42,567 nucleotides of DNA from CANDYO01 sp049653745 (GCA_049653745.1 JBASGW010000069.1:1-42567), one strand, 5' to 3'; counted from the stretch's first letter, positions 1 through 8,755 are shown. The notes: a model not told the origin generated them from the letters alone. A program made the numbers and translations.

Positions 1-674
1 GTTGAGGTGGTACTATTTTCTGGCAGTCTAATTAGCGTAAATGAGTTAGCATTACTAAATGGAGCTAATGCAGCAATGATTGGCGATGAATTAATTCAGT
101 TCCAAACGCAGATCTAATCAGAGAAAACACCTACCTGCTCTCAAGGCTTTTACGAGGCAGACAAGGCACTGAAACTAACATCAAAACCCATGAGGCAGGA
201 ACAAGGTTTGTTCTATTAGATTCTGCGCTTTATGCTAATAGCATGGCAACTAACTTAATTGGCAGAAGCCTTCACTATAAAGCAGTAACAGTAGGAAATG
301 CTCTTGGCAATACTGAAGAGCAAACTTTCACCTACCATGGCAATAATCTAAAACCATTTGCTCCAGTTCATATAACTGGCAAACGAGACAGCAGCAATAA
401 TTTAAGCTTAAGCTGGATAAGACGCTCTAGGTTAAATGCTGATTGGCGCTATAACGTTGATATCCCATTGGGCGAAGAATCAGAGAAATATCAGGTTGAT
501 ATTTTAGATGGAGAAAAAATAGTTAGAACGATAGAAGTATCAACTCCAGCAGCTATATACTCTGCAGCTAAGCAAATAACTGATTTCAAGTCCATTCCAA
601 ATACCATCACCATAAAAATATACCAACTCTCCGCTTTAGTTGGCAGAGGATATCCAGCAACAGTTATTGTTTAA
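1..674 (+). pseudogene. C-terminal part of phage/GTA tail host-specificity (baseplate) protein, frameshifted
   Basis: The left edge cuts into this gene. Frame 1 reads open from base 1 to a TAA at 115-117; the coding sense continues without a gap in frame 3 from about base 114 to the TAA ending at 674. The join falls inside a family hallmark: residues ending FQTQ, then LIRENTYLLSRLLRGRQGTE, which matches the conserved 'LsgLLRGrrGTe' segment near the C-terminus of the large GTA tail protein (R. capsulatus GTA host-specificity protein with a TIM-barrel-like domain). In phages and GTAs this protein sits at the tail tip and contacts the recipient cell. A start at base 243 would cut through the conserved region, so I treat it as one frameshifted gene. 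The DUF2793 gene follows 12 bases later, as expected for this cluster. The family assignment is fairly sure. Whether the shift is real decay or a sequencing indel cannot be told from here. Confidence 0.7.
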
Positions 675-686
675 GAGAAGAAAAAA

Positions 687-1034
687 ATGTCGAAAACAGA
701 AAGATTAGGCTTGCCGTATATATTACAAGCCCAAGCACAAAAGGAAGTTACCCATAATCAGGCACTAAATATATTGGATGTATATGTAAATACAGTAGTA
801 GAAGCTATTGTTGATGAAATTCCAACTAATGTAAAAGAAGGCAGCATTTACATTATCAACAATGAATTGGCTCAATATGTAGGAGGTGGTTGGGTTTATT
901 ATCCAGCCCTAGAATATATGGAAGTTTGGCTAAGAGATAAGCAGACAAAAATGGTTTTTAATGGCAAGAAGTGGTTGGATATTATTACATTACTTGGTCT
1001 AACAAAACAAGAGGAGCAAAATAATGGTAAGTGA
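687..1034 (+). CDS. DUF2793 domain protein (phage/GTA tail-associated)
   Basis: A 115-residue protein. It opens with the pattern typical of DUF2793: MSKTERLGLPYILQAQAQKE followed by VTHNQALNILD. Later come an acidic, Tyr/Trp-rich stretch (VGGGWVYYPALEYMEVW) and a final VFNGKKW, the usual strand pattern of these proteins. DUF2793 proteins occur in alphaproteobacterial prophages and GTA clusters next to the host-specificity protein, probably as tail or fibre accessory proteins; their biochemical role is not established. A purine-rich stretch (AAGAGAAG) precedes the ATG. The gene lies 12 bases after the tail gene and overlaps the next ATG by 11 bases, which points to translational coupling in one operon. 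It appears intact, unlike its upstream neighbour. Confidence 0.85.
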   Translation: MSKTERLGLPYILQAQAQKEVTHNQALNILDVYVNTVVEAIVDEIPTNVKEGSIYIINNELAQYVGGGWVYYPALEYMEVWLRDKQTKMVFNGKKWLDIITLLGLTKQEEQNNGK

Positions 1035-1275
1035 TAAATTAAAACAAACAATCAGAGAGGCTGTAAGAGAAGGTATAGATGATGCATTAACTAAATATGG
1101 TATTGATACTGATGATCCGAATTCTATGCAGCATGATATGTTGCACTTAAGAAAGTCAAGAATTGGCTCAGAAGAGCTGACTAAGTGGGCAAAGAGATCT
1201 GCGATTACGGTGGCAATTTCAAGCATCTTAGCAACGCTCTGGAGTGCCATAAAACAAGCAATTAATGGAGGTTAG
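1024..1275 (+). CDS. Small phage-associated protein with one C-terminal hydrophobic helix
   Basis: An 83-residue protein. Residues 1-55 are charged and helical, including the run DPNSMQHDMLHLRKSR. A hydrophobic stretch follows at about 58-77 (AITVAISSILATLWSAI), long enough for one membrane pass. It overlaps the end of the DUF2793 gene by 11 bases and is followed 2 bases later by the holin gene, so it is part of the same lysis/tail cassette. Similar small proteins are common between tail and holin genes of alphaproteobacterial prophages (compare DUF6127-type proteins; this comparison is from memory and unsure). A role as a holin helper or membrane accessory is inferred from position only. The opposite-strand open frame here is a shadow. 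Confidence 0.7.
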   Translation: MVSDKLKQTIREAVREGIDDALTKYGIDTDDPNSMQHDMLHLRKSRIGSEELTKWAKRSAITVAISSILATLWSAIKQAINGG

Positions 1276-1277
1276 CG

Positions 1278-1718
1278 ATGATGACATTACTTGCAACATT
1301 ATTAGAATTCATCTCCAGTACATTTCCAGATCTGCTGAAGCTTTGGAAAGATGGAGCTGATCGTAAGCATGAATTAGCTATTTTACAAATGCAGCTAGAG
1401 CAACAAAAGCAAGGTCATGTCAACCGCTTGGAAGAGATTCAAATAGTAGCAGATAGCATTGAAGCAAAGGCTTTATATAAGACCTATAGTATTGGAATTA
1501 AATGGGTTGATGCATTAAATGGCGCCGTAAGGCCAGTCCTAGCCTACTCATTCTTTATATTATATTCAGCGGTGAAATATGCACAAATAACTATATTGCT
1601 AGATACAGTTAATATTCTCGAAGTGTTTCCACTGATTTGGCATGAAGAAGACCAAACCATCTTCGCGGGAATCATTAGCTTCTACTTCGGCGCACGAGCC
1701 TTCTCAAAGTTGCGCTAA
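1278..1718 (+). CDS. Phage holin, 3TM family
   Basis: A 146-residue protein resembling the Holin_3TMs family, which opens the inner membrane so that endolysin can reach the wall. A hydrophobic N-terminus (MMTLLATLLEFISSTFPDLL) is followed by a charged coiled coil at about 25-65 rich in Gln/Glu/Lys. Then come the family signature GAVRPVLAYSFFILYSAVKY, a second hydrophobic segment and a C-terminal FAGIISFYFGARAF. A strong ribosome site (GGAGG at 1268-1272) lies just before the ATGATG start. The gene begins 2 bases after the preceding one. The lysozyme gene lies downstream, making the usual holin-endolysin pair, although that lysozyme is broken. The holin itself looks intact. Confidence 0.8.
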   Translation: MMTLLATLLEFISSTFPDLLKLWKDGADRKHELAILQMQLEQQKQGHVNRLEEIQIVADSIEAKALYKTYSIGIKWVDALNGAVRPVLAYSFFILYSAVKYAQITILLDTVNILEVFPLIWHEEDQTIFAGIISFYFGARAFSKLR

Positions 1719-1834
1719 AGAGACAGCTCCTATAAACCTGAGGGTTTTCCTCTCTTTCCAGCTTGACTCCCTTCTAAAACAGAGCGTAAATATCAGCTGT
1801 CAAATAACCTTCTATACGAGGATTAGAGCCAATC

Positions 1835-2268
1835 ATGCGCCATATTACATCAAATGGTCTACAACTAATTACAAGATTTGAAGGCTTCTCATCTACAATA
1901 TATTTAGATGTAGCTGGTCTAAAAACTATAGGATTTGGCCACCTTATCAAACCGCATGAAGCAATTCTATTTAAAGCAGGTATTACTGAGGCTCAAGCAG
2001 AAGGATTACTTATTCAGTAGCAGAAAGAGCAGTCACTCGGCTGATTAGCGTTCCATTAACGGATAATCAATTCGATGCATTAGTGAGTTTTACATTCAAC
2101 TTGGGCGCAGGAACTCTGCAACGATCTACCCTTAGAGCTAAACTAAATAGAGAAGAATATTGGTCTGTGCCACAAGAAATGATGCGTTGGATTTATGCTG
2201 ACGGCAGAAAAATACAAGGACTTATACTTAGAAGAATGGCCGAGGTAGAGCTGTATTCATTGTTATAA
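1835..2268 (+). pseudogene. T4-type lysozyme (endolysin, GH24), broken by a frameshift
   Basis: The first part (1835-2020) encodes the catalytic N-terminus. RFEGFSSTIYLD carries the catalytic Glu, and GLKTIGFGH carries the conserved Thr and Gly-His of glycoside hydrolase family 24. It ends at a TAG at 2018-2020. The sense continues in another frame from the GTA at 2017: VAERAVTRLISVPLTDNQFD, then LVSFTFNLGAGTLQRSTL, both classic endolysin segments, to the stop at 2268. The intact family reads 'LL.QDVA.AE..V', so roughly one codon plus one base (4 nt) seems to be missing at the join. The intact enzyme would hydrolyse peptidoglycan after holin action. Decay is the simplest reading; a sequencing indel or programmed frameshift is possible, but no slippery heptamer is evident. 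Confidence 0.85.
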
Positions 2269-2296
2269 CAACCAACCACTCAAGTGAGGAAAACAA

Positions 2297-3673
2297 ATGA
2301 GAATAATCCCCAAAATCACCCACCATGATCAATTCAATGGCAAATTAGCAGTCTACGGTAATAACATAAGCTTTGCTGTATTTGAGCCAGAAAACAATTA
2401 TTACAGCGCCCAAGAAATGGCAGAAATACATGCGGCTATTTTAGGCGGTAGAATAGATAATGAGTCAGTGCTAGAGATAATTGCTTTTAGGCCAAAGCGG
2501 ATACTAGAACAGGAAATAATTATTGCCCTGACGCTTAAGATACAACTGCACGATCTAGATGAGGATTTAGCAGATAAGTTTAAGCTTGTGAAAGATACAA
2601 TTGATATAGAAAGCTTTATTGTATATGGAGATGCATTATGGCAGACAAACCTGAAAATAGCTAAAGCTTCAGATAATCATGATATTCAGCTGCTTGAATC
2701 TTACGTAGCAGGTAAGTACGTTGCTGGTATTACGGCAGGAGATATCAGGAACTTGATTAAGGCGAATCAGATGACAACTCCAATTTTGAGAGAACTAGCA
2801 AGAGCGGTAGTAGAAGAAGCGCTAGATAGTTTGATTCAAGAGGGAAAGCTTGAGACACTGACAGAATATAATTTAGCCGAAAGAATAACGCTCACCGTAA
2901 GTGGAGCTATAGCCTCTGGTAAGGGTAGCTTAGAAAGGCTGATGAAAGATCATATTGCAAAAGATCTAGGCATGTCCTGGAATGATACAATGAAAATAAA
3001 TGGTGATAGCTATAAGCCGCTACTAAATCCAGCTTACAAACATGAAATATCAAAGCAAAAGATGATGATATCCTCACAGCTATGCCAGGATGATATCACT
3101 TTTATAGGCATGGAAGTAAATCGCAGATTGCTGAAGAAGGTTAAGACTGCAGGCAAGGCTCCAAATGCATATTTAGATAAATCATTCCTAAATGAACGTG
3201 CTATTGAAATAGCATTAATCGAAGGTGGCAGAGTCTGCGGATTTATGGCTTCGTTACCGGTAGAAGAGGCCATGGCTCGCTCTGAAGCTAGAGGCGAAGC
3301 TACAAGCAGGTTTGAGGATACGTATCAAATTTTGGAAGCACATAGCAATATTGCCAGTAAGTTTGTAAACCTGATGATTAAATATAAGGGTCAAAACATA
3401 GCATATACAGTATTTGATAATGATGTCGCTAAAGACCAGCAGCCAGTTAAGGTGGCGGAAATAGATTTGAAGGCGGCAAAGATTCTGCTGTATGATAAAG
3501 CAAGGTTCATGAGGTTTTTGAGTAAAGCAGATCTTGATGCCGAGGGGTCACTCGCTGATGAAGAGATTGTCTATCAAGATAGTGCAGAGCCCCAAAGCAG
3601 CGAGATCTGTATAGAGCAAATAATTGCGTCTAGGTATGATGTATTTGCAATTATTCATCGCTACGCCGCCTGA
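2297..3673 (+). CDS. Zeta-toxin-like P-loop kinase with long N-terminal extension
   Basis: A 458-residue protein preceded by a ribosome site (GTGAGGAAA). Residues 1-195 are a mostly helical extension I do not recognise. A P-loop follows at 203-211 (GAIASGKGS), then INGDSYKPLLNPAYKHE at about 234-250, and DKSFLNERAIEIALIEGG with a later SEARGEATSRF. This order (P-loop, Asp-bearing segment, then an Arg/Gly-rich helix) fits the zeta/PezT kinase family, whose best-studied members phosphorylate UDP-N-acetylglucosamine and block wall synthesis. The residue after GK is Gly and the next is Ser, so the Walker A is slightly off the usual GK[ST]. No obvious epsilon-type antitoxin gene lies next to it. 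It follows the phage cluster on the same strand and may be phage cargo, an orphan toxin or an effector; the substrate is unknown. Confidence 0.65.
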   Translation: MRIIPKITHHDQFNGKLAVYGNNISFAVFEPENNYYSAQEMAEIHAAILGGRIDNESVLEIIAFRPKRILEQEIIIALTLKIQLHDLDEDLADKFKLVKDTIDIESFIVYGDALWQTNLKIAKASDNHDIQLLESYVAGKYVAGITAGDIRNLIKANQMTTPILRELARAVVEEALDSLIQEGKLETLTEYNLAERITLTVSGAIASGKGSLERLMKDHIAKDLGMSWNDTMKINGDSYKPLLNPAYKHEISKQKMMISSQLCQDDITFIGMEVNRRLLKKVKTAGKAPNAYLDKSFLNERAIEIALIEGGRVCGFMASLPVEEAMARSEARGEATSRFEDTYQILEAHSNIASKFVNLMIKYKGQNIAYTVFDNDVAKDQQPVKVAEIDLKAAKILLYDKARFMRFLSKADLDAEGSLADEEIVYQDSAEPQSSEICIEQIIASRYDVFAIIHRYAA

Positions 3674-4174
3674 AGATTATTATTATTCATCGCGCCTCCA
3701 TAATTTTTCCTCAAAATTTAAGTTTCCTTCCGTAAATTCCTCGCACAAAACATCTCGCCTTTTAGAATAATAGTAACTACTGCTACGCTAATTCCAATTA
3801 TTACTATACATTAACGAAAAATATATTCAAATTATGAATTTTTCTTATTGCGTTGAGAAAAAATACTTATCATAATAATATTTTTGGTATTCGCTTTAGG
3901 AGCGGTGTAAATGCTAGTAGAACAAGATGATATAACAAGTATAGATGATGATGGAGGAAGTGATGATGCTGTTCTCCGTTGATGTTGTCGAAGAAGTCTA
4001 TCTATATTCGTATCGCTCTCTCCATTTATTTATCGCTACTATAAATTCCTGCATTTCTTGCTATCTCTCGATAAAATCCAAATTTCCCATAATTATTTCA
4101 ATATCATTCGCTAATTTTTGTATCAGTAGTCTTGTAATTTTATTTAAAAATCATGTCTTAATTAGGAGTTTGTT
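3674..4174. other. Non-coding interval with possible gene remnants
   Basis: No convincing intact gene lies here. A 23-codon frame starts at 3911 (acidic, ending DDDGGSDDAVLR). On the minus strand, roughly 4150 down to 3995, a helical-looking sense (KLANDIEIIMGNLDFIER, stop, then EMQEFIVAINKWRERYEYR, stop) is interrupted by an in-frame stop, which suggests the remains of a small gene, though chance cannot be excluded. The plus-strand frame from 3945 to 4178 overlaps this and has no recognisable features. AGGAG at 4164-4168 is the ribosome site of the next gene. No rho-independent terminator is obvious. Confidence 0.4.
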
Positions 4175-6826
4175 ATGATAGTTTTTGATGTAAGAAATCT
4201 AGCTCTTTCACAGCTATTGTTAATAATTTCTACGCAATGGAAATTAATTTTAGGACAACAAAATATAGTAGTGAATCCTGGAGCTGAGCTTGGAAATACC
4301 GGTTGGAATAATTTAGCTGCTGTTGGAAGTGTATCAAACAGTCAATGGGTTGTATCGGGCTCTCTAGGTTCAGGCTGTGTGCACAGTGGGAGTCATGTTT
4401 TCGCCACTTATAGCACTACTATCGTAAGCATAAGCCAATATTTATCCATGATACCTGGCGCTACATATGCTGTATCTTGTTGGATAGGGGACGCTAGTCC
4501 AAATAATGCTGTTTACTTAAGTATTGGTGGAAATATTTTAATCTCTGAGATAGACATAGCAGCTGGCACAACTCAGTATACTACCTCTTATGTACCTAAA
4601 AGCTCAATCGAAACATTACTAATTAGCGGTTATACAATATTAAGTGGAGCTGCTATATGCCTTGATGATATTTCAGTGACTTTTATATCAAGTCCTATAC
4701 CCACTGCTACTCCAACACTTGCGCCAATAGCTAGCTCAACTCCAGCGCCTACACTAAATCCTATTACTGCAGTTCCAACTCCAGCACCTACTACAGTTCC
4801 AACGCCTATGCCAACAGTTAGCCCGACTCTTGATCCAACACCTGATCCTACGAAGAACCCTAATCCATTGCCAACGCAAGCACCAACTTCTCCTCCAACT
4901 AAAGCTTCATTTGCATTAGAATTACGCAACTTTTTTAGAGCAAATAATTATGCTGATTACGATCAATTTTACCCAGCTATAACGCAACTTAGAAATGGTA
5001 ATTTAGTAGCTGTTTGGCATGATAATCGAGAAGAAGGAGCTTTTGACGTATACATGTCTATTTGGGATTCCTTAGGACACAGTATGAGTAATCATACAGA
5101 TATAAAAGTGAATGATGCTACTTTTGGAAGTCAGATGTGGCCGGCCATTGCCTCTCTAAATAATGGAGATTTTATAGTCTGCTATACTGATTATAACACT
5201 AATTATGTGATGTTTAAAATATTTCACCCCGATGTTACTACAGTTACCTCTGCTAGAATAACTTTAAATAACGAAGTTAAACAAGATTTTTGTAATATTG
5301 AAGTATTTCCTAATGATAATATTGCGATCGTATATAAATTAAGAAATAACCAAGATGTGGGCGGTCTAGTTAAGGTAGTAATATTAAATAAATTTGGTGG
5401 CATTATAACACCACCATTTCAAATCTCACAATTTTATGATGATAACCCTTCAAGCCAAACAGAGAATAGCGGTTATTTAAAAGCGCATGATACAGCAATT
5501 CTCAAAAATGGGATGGTAGCGGTTGTATGGATGTTTGATAATGGCAATAATGTTCCTGAGGCACCTGGATGGCATGATCTCTATATAAAAATCTTTGGTA
5601 TTAATGGAATGAGTATATTGACTAGATCAGAGCTACAAGCTACTGGTTATGATGAGATTTGGCCTAAAATAACGGGGTTAGATGATGGAACTATAGTTTT
5701 TGCTTGGAGTGAATTCGCGCAAGGAGAATGCTTTAATCTTTTTATAAAAAAATTAGCTATAAATAGCGAAAATAATGCACTTGTAGAATTAATAGAAAAA
5801 ACACCTGCAGCATATTATTGTGGCGCCAATACTTACAACGGCTCATCAATGAAGTTATTACCATTAGGTGGTGATTTTATTCTTTTTTATACAGACAATA
5901 ATAAGTATTATAACATATTTTTTGATAACAACTTTAATAAAGTTTCTGAACGAATACAGCTGAATCCAGAGAGTAACTCCGCGACATATTATTATAAAGG
6001 TTTCGATGCAATAATTAGTACCAATAATACATTAGTATTTACAGATTCTTTTAGCGATAAATCTTGGGGTGGTGATATTTATGTAAATGTTTTGCAAATT
6101 ATAAACTATTTTCCAACGGTCGCTCCAATATTAGCGCCAACAGCCGTCCCAACTGAGTTACCTACGATTATATCCAGCATAAAAATCAGCTTAATTAATA
6201 TAACAACTATTATATCTCAAGAGTCTGACGGACATGATTACATCAGGCTTGATTTAAAAATAGACAATGATTTGTATCTTTCAGTTTTTGAAGATGGGGT
6301 AGATCGAGGTCAAACTAAGCAAATTCAATACTCATTTACTTGTTTAGATACTTTTTGGATTAAAGCTTGGGAAGGTGATGCTTCACAAAATGGAGGGATT
6401 GTTGACTCTTGGGGGCTAATCAATTATCAACCGTATTCTTGTCAAGGAATACTAAACAATCATCTATACAAAGCTACTTTGGAAGGTAATGGAGCGAAGT
6501 ATGAGATAAATTATGCCTTAGTTTATTTTACAGCACTTCCATCGCACACTCCTATAAATACACCAACACAATTCCCTACTTCAGCTCCAACAACTGCAAT
6601 AACTGAACAACTCATTTCTCGTATAAGTTTTCTTGAAGATATAGTTATAAATCTGAATGTAAGTGTTGAAGAGTTAAAAAATTCTTCTCAAGCATGCTGC
6701 ACAGCTAATAGAGAAATGATGGAAACAGAGTTCAATCAAACAAAACTACTAATGGATCGTATATCAAATTGTACCGAATGTCTTACATGTCTTGGTGCAG
6801 TAGAGGTAAACCAAACTAATGATTAG
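4175..6826 (+). CDS. Large secreted protein with Pro-Thr linkers and beta-propeller-like repeats
   Basis: An 883-residue protein with a clear ribosome site (AGGAG, 6 bases before ATG). The hydrophobic N-terminus (about residues 9-26) looks like a signal peptide. Residues ~30-170 form a carbohydrate-binding-module-like beta domain opening VVNPGAELGNTGW. Residues ~172-242 are a Pro-Thr linker (PTPAPT, PTLAPI, PTQAPTSPPT). Residues ~245-655 carry repeats of the type 'LrNGnlVavW.D': LRNGNLVAVWHDN, LNNGDFIVCYTDY, LKNGMVAVVWMFD, LDDGTIVFAWSEF, suggesting a beta-propeller. A second Pro-Thr linker and a beta domain (~668-790) follow, then a third linker and a C-terminal coiled-coil, Cys-containing segment. 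Pro-Thr/Pro-Ser linkers of this kind are typical of stramenopile extracellular proteins. The next gene, 28 bases on, has the same style, so the two are probably co-transcribed. The exact role is unknown; adhesion or glycan binding is inferred. Confidence 0.75.
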   Translation: MIVFDVRNLALSQLLLIISTQWKLILGQQNIVVNPGAELGNTGWNNLAAVGSVSNSQWVVSGSLGSGCVHSGSHVFATYSTTIVSISQYLSMIPGATYAVSCWIGDASPNNAVYLSIGGNILISEIDIAAGTTQYTTSYVPKSSIETLLISGYTILSGAAICLDDISVTFISSPIPTATPTLAPIASSTPAPTLNPITAVPTPAPTTVPTPMPTVSPTLDPTPDPTKNPNPLPTQAPTSPPTKASFALELRNFFRANNYADYDQFYPAITQLRNGNLVAVWHDNREEGAFDVYMSIWDSLGHSMSNHTDIKVNDATFGSQMWPAIASLNNGDFIVCYTDYNTNYVMFKIFHPDVTTVTSARITLNNEVKQDFCNIEVFPNDNIAIVYKLRNNQDVGGLVKVVILNKFGGIITPPFQISQFYDDNPSSQTENSGYLKAHDTAILKNGMVAVVWMFDNGNNVPEAPGWHDLYIKIFGINGMSILTRSELQATGYDEIWPKITGLDDGTIVFAWSEFAQGECFNLFIKKLAINSENNALVELIEKTPAAYYCGANTYNGSSMKLLPLGGDFILFYTDNNKYYNIFFDNNFNKVSERIQLNPESNSATYYYKGFDAIISTNNTLVFTDSFSDKSWGGDIYVNVLQIINYFPTVAPILAPTAVPTELPTIISSIKISLINITTIISQESDGHDYIRLDLKIDNDLYLSVFEDGVDRGQTKQIQYSFTCLDTFWIKAWEGDASQNGGIVDSWGLINYQPYSCQGILNNHLYKATLEGNGAKYEINYALVYFTALPSHTPINTPTQFPTSAPTTAITEQLISRISFLEDIVINLNVSVEELKNSSQACCTANREMMETEFNQTKLLMDRISNCTECLTCLGAVEVNQTND

Positions 6827-6854
6827 TAAAAAATAAAGAAGAGAATGATAACAT

Positions 6855-8477
6855 ATGGAAACCAGTTTAGAAGCATCAAGAAATAATCTTAAACTTTCAG
6901 TGTGTAGAGCAAAGTTAGTAGTGGAGGCGTCTTCCACTGGTTTTCCAAGCTTAGCTCCGACTGTTGGGCCAACAAGTTTGCCTTCTAACAATCCGAGTCT
7001 TTCTCCAAGTAGTTCACCTTCTAAAGATCCTAGCTCTTATCCCAGCGAATCACCTTTAAGTCGGCCAACTGGACATCCTACAGCGCAACCAACAGGTCAA
7101 CCAAGTGGAGAACCTACAGGAGAGCCAACTGTACAGCCTTCAGGGCAACCTTTAGGTCAACCAAGTGTGCAACCATCTGAAGAGCCGACGTCTAACCCTA
7201 GTGTTGAACCATCCGTTCATCCATCTGGACAACCAACTAATCACCAGTCTGGGCAGCCTACTGGTCAGACAATAGGCCATCCAACTGGGCAACCTAGCGA
7301 TTATCCTAGTGGTAAACCTACCAACCAGCCTACTGATCAACCAAGCGCTAAGCCATCTGAAACCTTCAATTCTTGTAAAATATCAAGTTTTAATAATAAA
7401 GAACTGTGTAAATCATTTGCTCAAGGAAATAATATATATGTATGTAATGATAGTATAAATATTCAGGAATGGTATTTCATGGAGACTGGTGATGGAGATG
7501 ACTCATATTTTATAGTGCAAAAAAACACTGATGAAACTTTTTATGCTACTTATGATGAAAATCAATTTAATAGTGTTTATACTAACGGTACATATATTGA
7601 TGCTAATGATAATAATAGAAAGTGGTTCTTTGTAAAAATTAATGATGGAATATACTCTATTGAGAATAAAGGCAGTGGAAAGAGAGTTACTTTAGAAAAT
7701 AGTAATAGAAATGGAAATAAAGATCAACTTTATCTTTATGATAAGATGTCTGGAGATAACTCACAAAAATGGAGTCTCGAATCATGTACAGGTGAAATTA
7801 ATATAAACATAATTAATCCAGATTTAGATATATCTTCTTTGCCTTCGCCTATTAAACTTGATGCTATAGGGGCTTCTTCTAGAACATTTATTACTCAATC
7901 TAACAATACTATAACAGCACCTAAAACTATTACTTTAGATGTCGAAGGAACTGGAAGAATTGAATTGGTTGTTAGTAAAGAAATAAGTTCAAATATAACA
8001 ATTATAATAGAAAATTATACAAACAGCACTAGTATAGAATTGCCTGTTCAAAGCATGAATGAGGTAATTATTACTGATAATATTTTGAACCCTAACCTTA
8101 CGCATTATTTAAGAAGAATACTACTAAATACATCTAATTGTTATGATAAAGAGAATTGTAATGTTAAAATTACTTATAATAAAGGTCCTGTTATTGAGAT
8201 ACCTCATGTAGATATAGACACCGTACAGAAAACAATAAAAATACAAAACTCTCAATCACCCACATTCCAACCAACCGTTTCCCCAACTATAAATCAAACA
8301 TTAACTCATGAGAATGACAAAGAAAATGGATATATGTTTGGTTTAAGTCAAGGCGAGGTAATAGGAATAGCAGTAGTTGGTAGTGCAGTTTTATTAGGAG
8401 TTGGAGGATATACTTTATTTTCTTGTGCTAATAATTACCATTCATTTTATGATATATATAAAGTATTTCCTGAATAA
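6855..8477 (+). CDS. Pro-Thr/Ser repeat protein with ricin-type beta-trefoil and C-terminal membrane anchor
   Basis: A 540-residue protein. Residues 31-169 are four-residue repeats of the PTGQ/PSGQ/PSVE type. Residues ~173-311 look like a ricin-type lectin beta-trefoil, with three QxW-like motifs at 204-206 (QEW), 255-257 (RKW) and 304-306 (QKW), spaced 51 and 49 residues. A beta-rich region follows (~315-470), then a short Pro-Thr stretch. One membrane helix lies at about 495-522 (EVIGIAVVGSAVLLGVGGYT), followed by a short tail. No N-terminal signal peptide is visible; several stops separate it from the upstream gene, so a longer start is not available. The repeat style is otherwise seen in diatom, brown-algal and oomycete surface proteins. 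A ricin-type fold predicts sugar binding, so a role in contact with host or cell-surface glycans is likely, but this is inference. Confidence 0.75.
   Translation: METSLEASRNNLKLSVCRAKLVVEASSTGFPSLAPTVGPTSLPSNNPSLSPSSSPSKDPSSYPSESPLSRPTGHPTAQPTGQPSGEPTGEPTVQPSGQPLGQPSVQPSEEPTSNPSVEPSVHPSGQPTNHQSGQPTGQTIGHPTGQPSDYPSGKPTNQPTDQPSAKPSETFNSCKISSFNNKELCKSFAQGNNIYVCNDSINIQEWYFMETGDGDDSYFIVQKNTDETFYATYDENQFNSVYTNGTYIDANDNNRKWFFVKINDGIYSIENKGSGKRVTLENSNRNGNKDQLYLYDKMSGDNSQKWSLESCTGEININIINPDLDISSLPSPIKLDAIGASSRTFITQSNNTITAPKTITLDVEGTGRIELVVSKEISSNITIIIENYTNSTSIELPVQSMNEVIITDNILNPNLTHYLRRILLNTSNCYDKENCNVKITYNKGPVIEIPHVDIDTVQKTIKIQNSQSPTFQPTVSPTINQTLTHENDKENGYMFGLSQGEVIGIAVVGSAVLLGVGGYTLFSCANNYHSFYDIYKVFPE
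6945..7361 (+). repeat. Degenerate 12-bp coding repeat (PT/PS-GQ units)
   Basis: Within the trefoil gene, about 35 degenerate 12-base units encode the four-residue repeat Pro-Thr/Ser-X-X, most often Pro-Thr-Gly-Gln. The array can change length by slippage or recombination and encodes an extended, probably flexible stalk. Confidence 0.75.
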
Positions 8478-8580
8478 ACAGGTGACACTAACATCCTTGA
8501 ATTAATAAATTAGAATGATAACTCTGATGGTCTTAATAAGGCAGCACTGGAGACTGCTCTAGAAAGTTTGTTTTGTGTAC

Positions 8581-8755
8581 TGCCCACCTACCGGTAAGAT
8601 TCGTTGCGAACTTTTTACCTCCTCTGAACCCTGCAGAAACCCTCACTTTTTTGCACAGAGAAAAGTCCGCAATTAGACCCATCCACTCCGCCATCCTTTG
8701 TTTGCTAACTTTACCTTAATCTCCACTCGTATTTATCCATTTCACTTTCCATGCC
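8581..8755. repeat. Dispersed repeat, copy 1
   Basis: This GC-richer stretch in the 446-base interval between the trefoil gene and the OPR-RAP-ankyrin gene matches 14641-14815 over its whole length. Shared blocks include CCCACC(T/C)ACCGGTA near the left end, TTCGTT(G/A)CGAACTTT, and CCATCCACTCCGCCAT at 8679-8694. Similarity continues weakly to about 8755. No intact frame runs through both copies. The rest of 8478-8923 is AT-rich leader with no gene seen; AAGGA before 8924 is the ribosome site of the next gene. Rickettsiales genomes are known to carry dispersed palindromic or short mobile repeats, but I cannot assign this to a named family. Confidence 0.6.

Noticed and set aside
1722..1801. 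GACAGCT/AGCTGTC inverted repeat between holin and lysozyme
   Set aside because: Seven-base arms 66 bases apart are expected by chance and do not make a stable terminator.
1642..1881. 79-codon plus-strand frame between holin and lysozyme
   Set aside because: It overlaps the end of the holin and the start of the lysozyme in another frame and lacks a ribosome site.
4630..4929. Minus-strand Gly/Val-rich 99-codon frame
   Set aside because: It is the reverse complement of the Pro-Thr linker codons in the secreted protein gene, a composition artefact.
7000..7370. CRISPR-like array
   Set aside because: The short period is a 12-base coding repeat with no spacers of constant length and no cas genes nearby.
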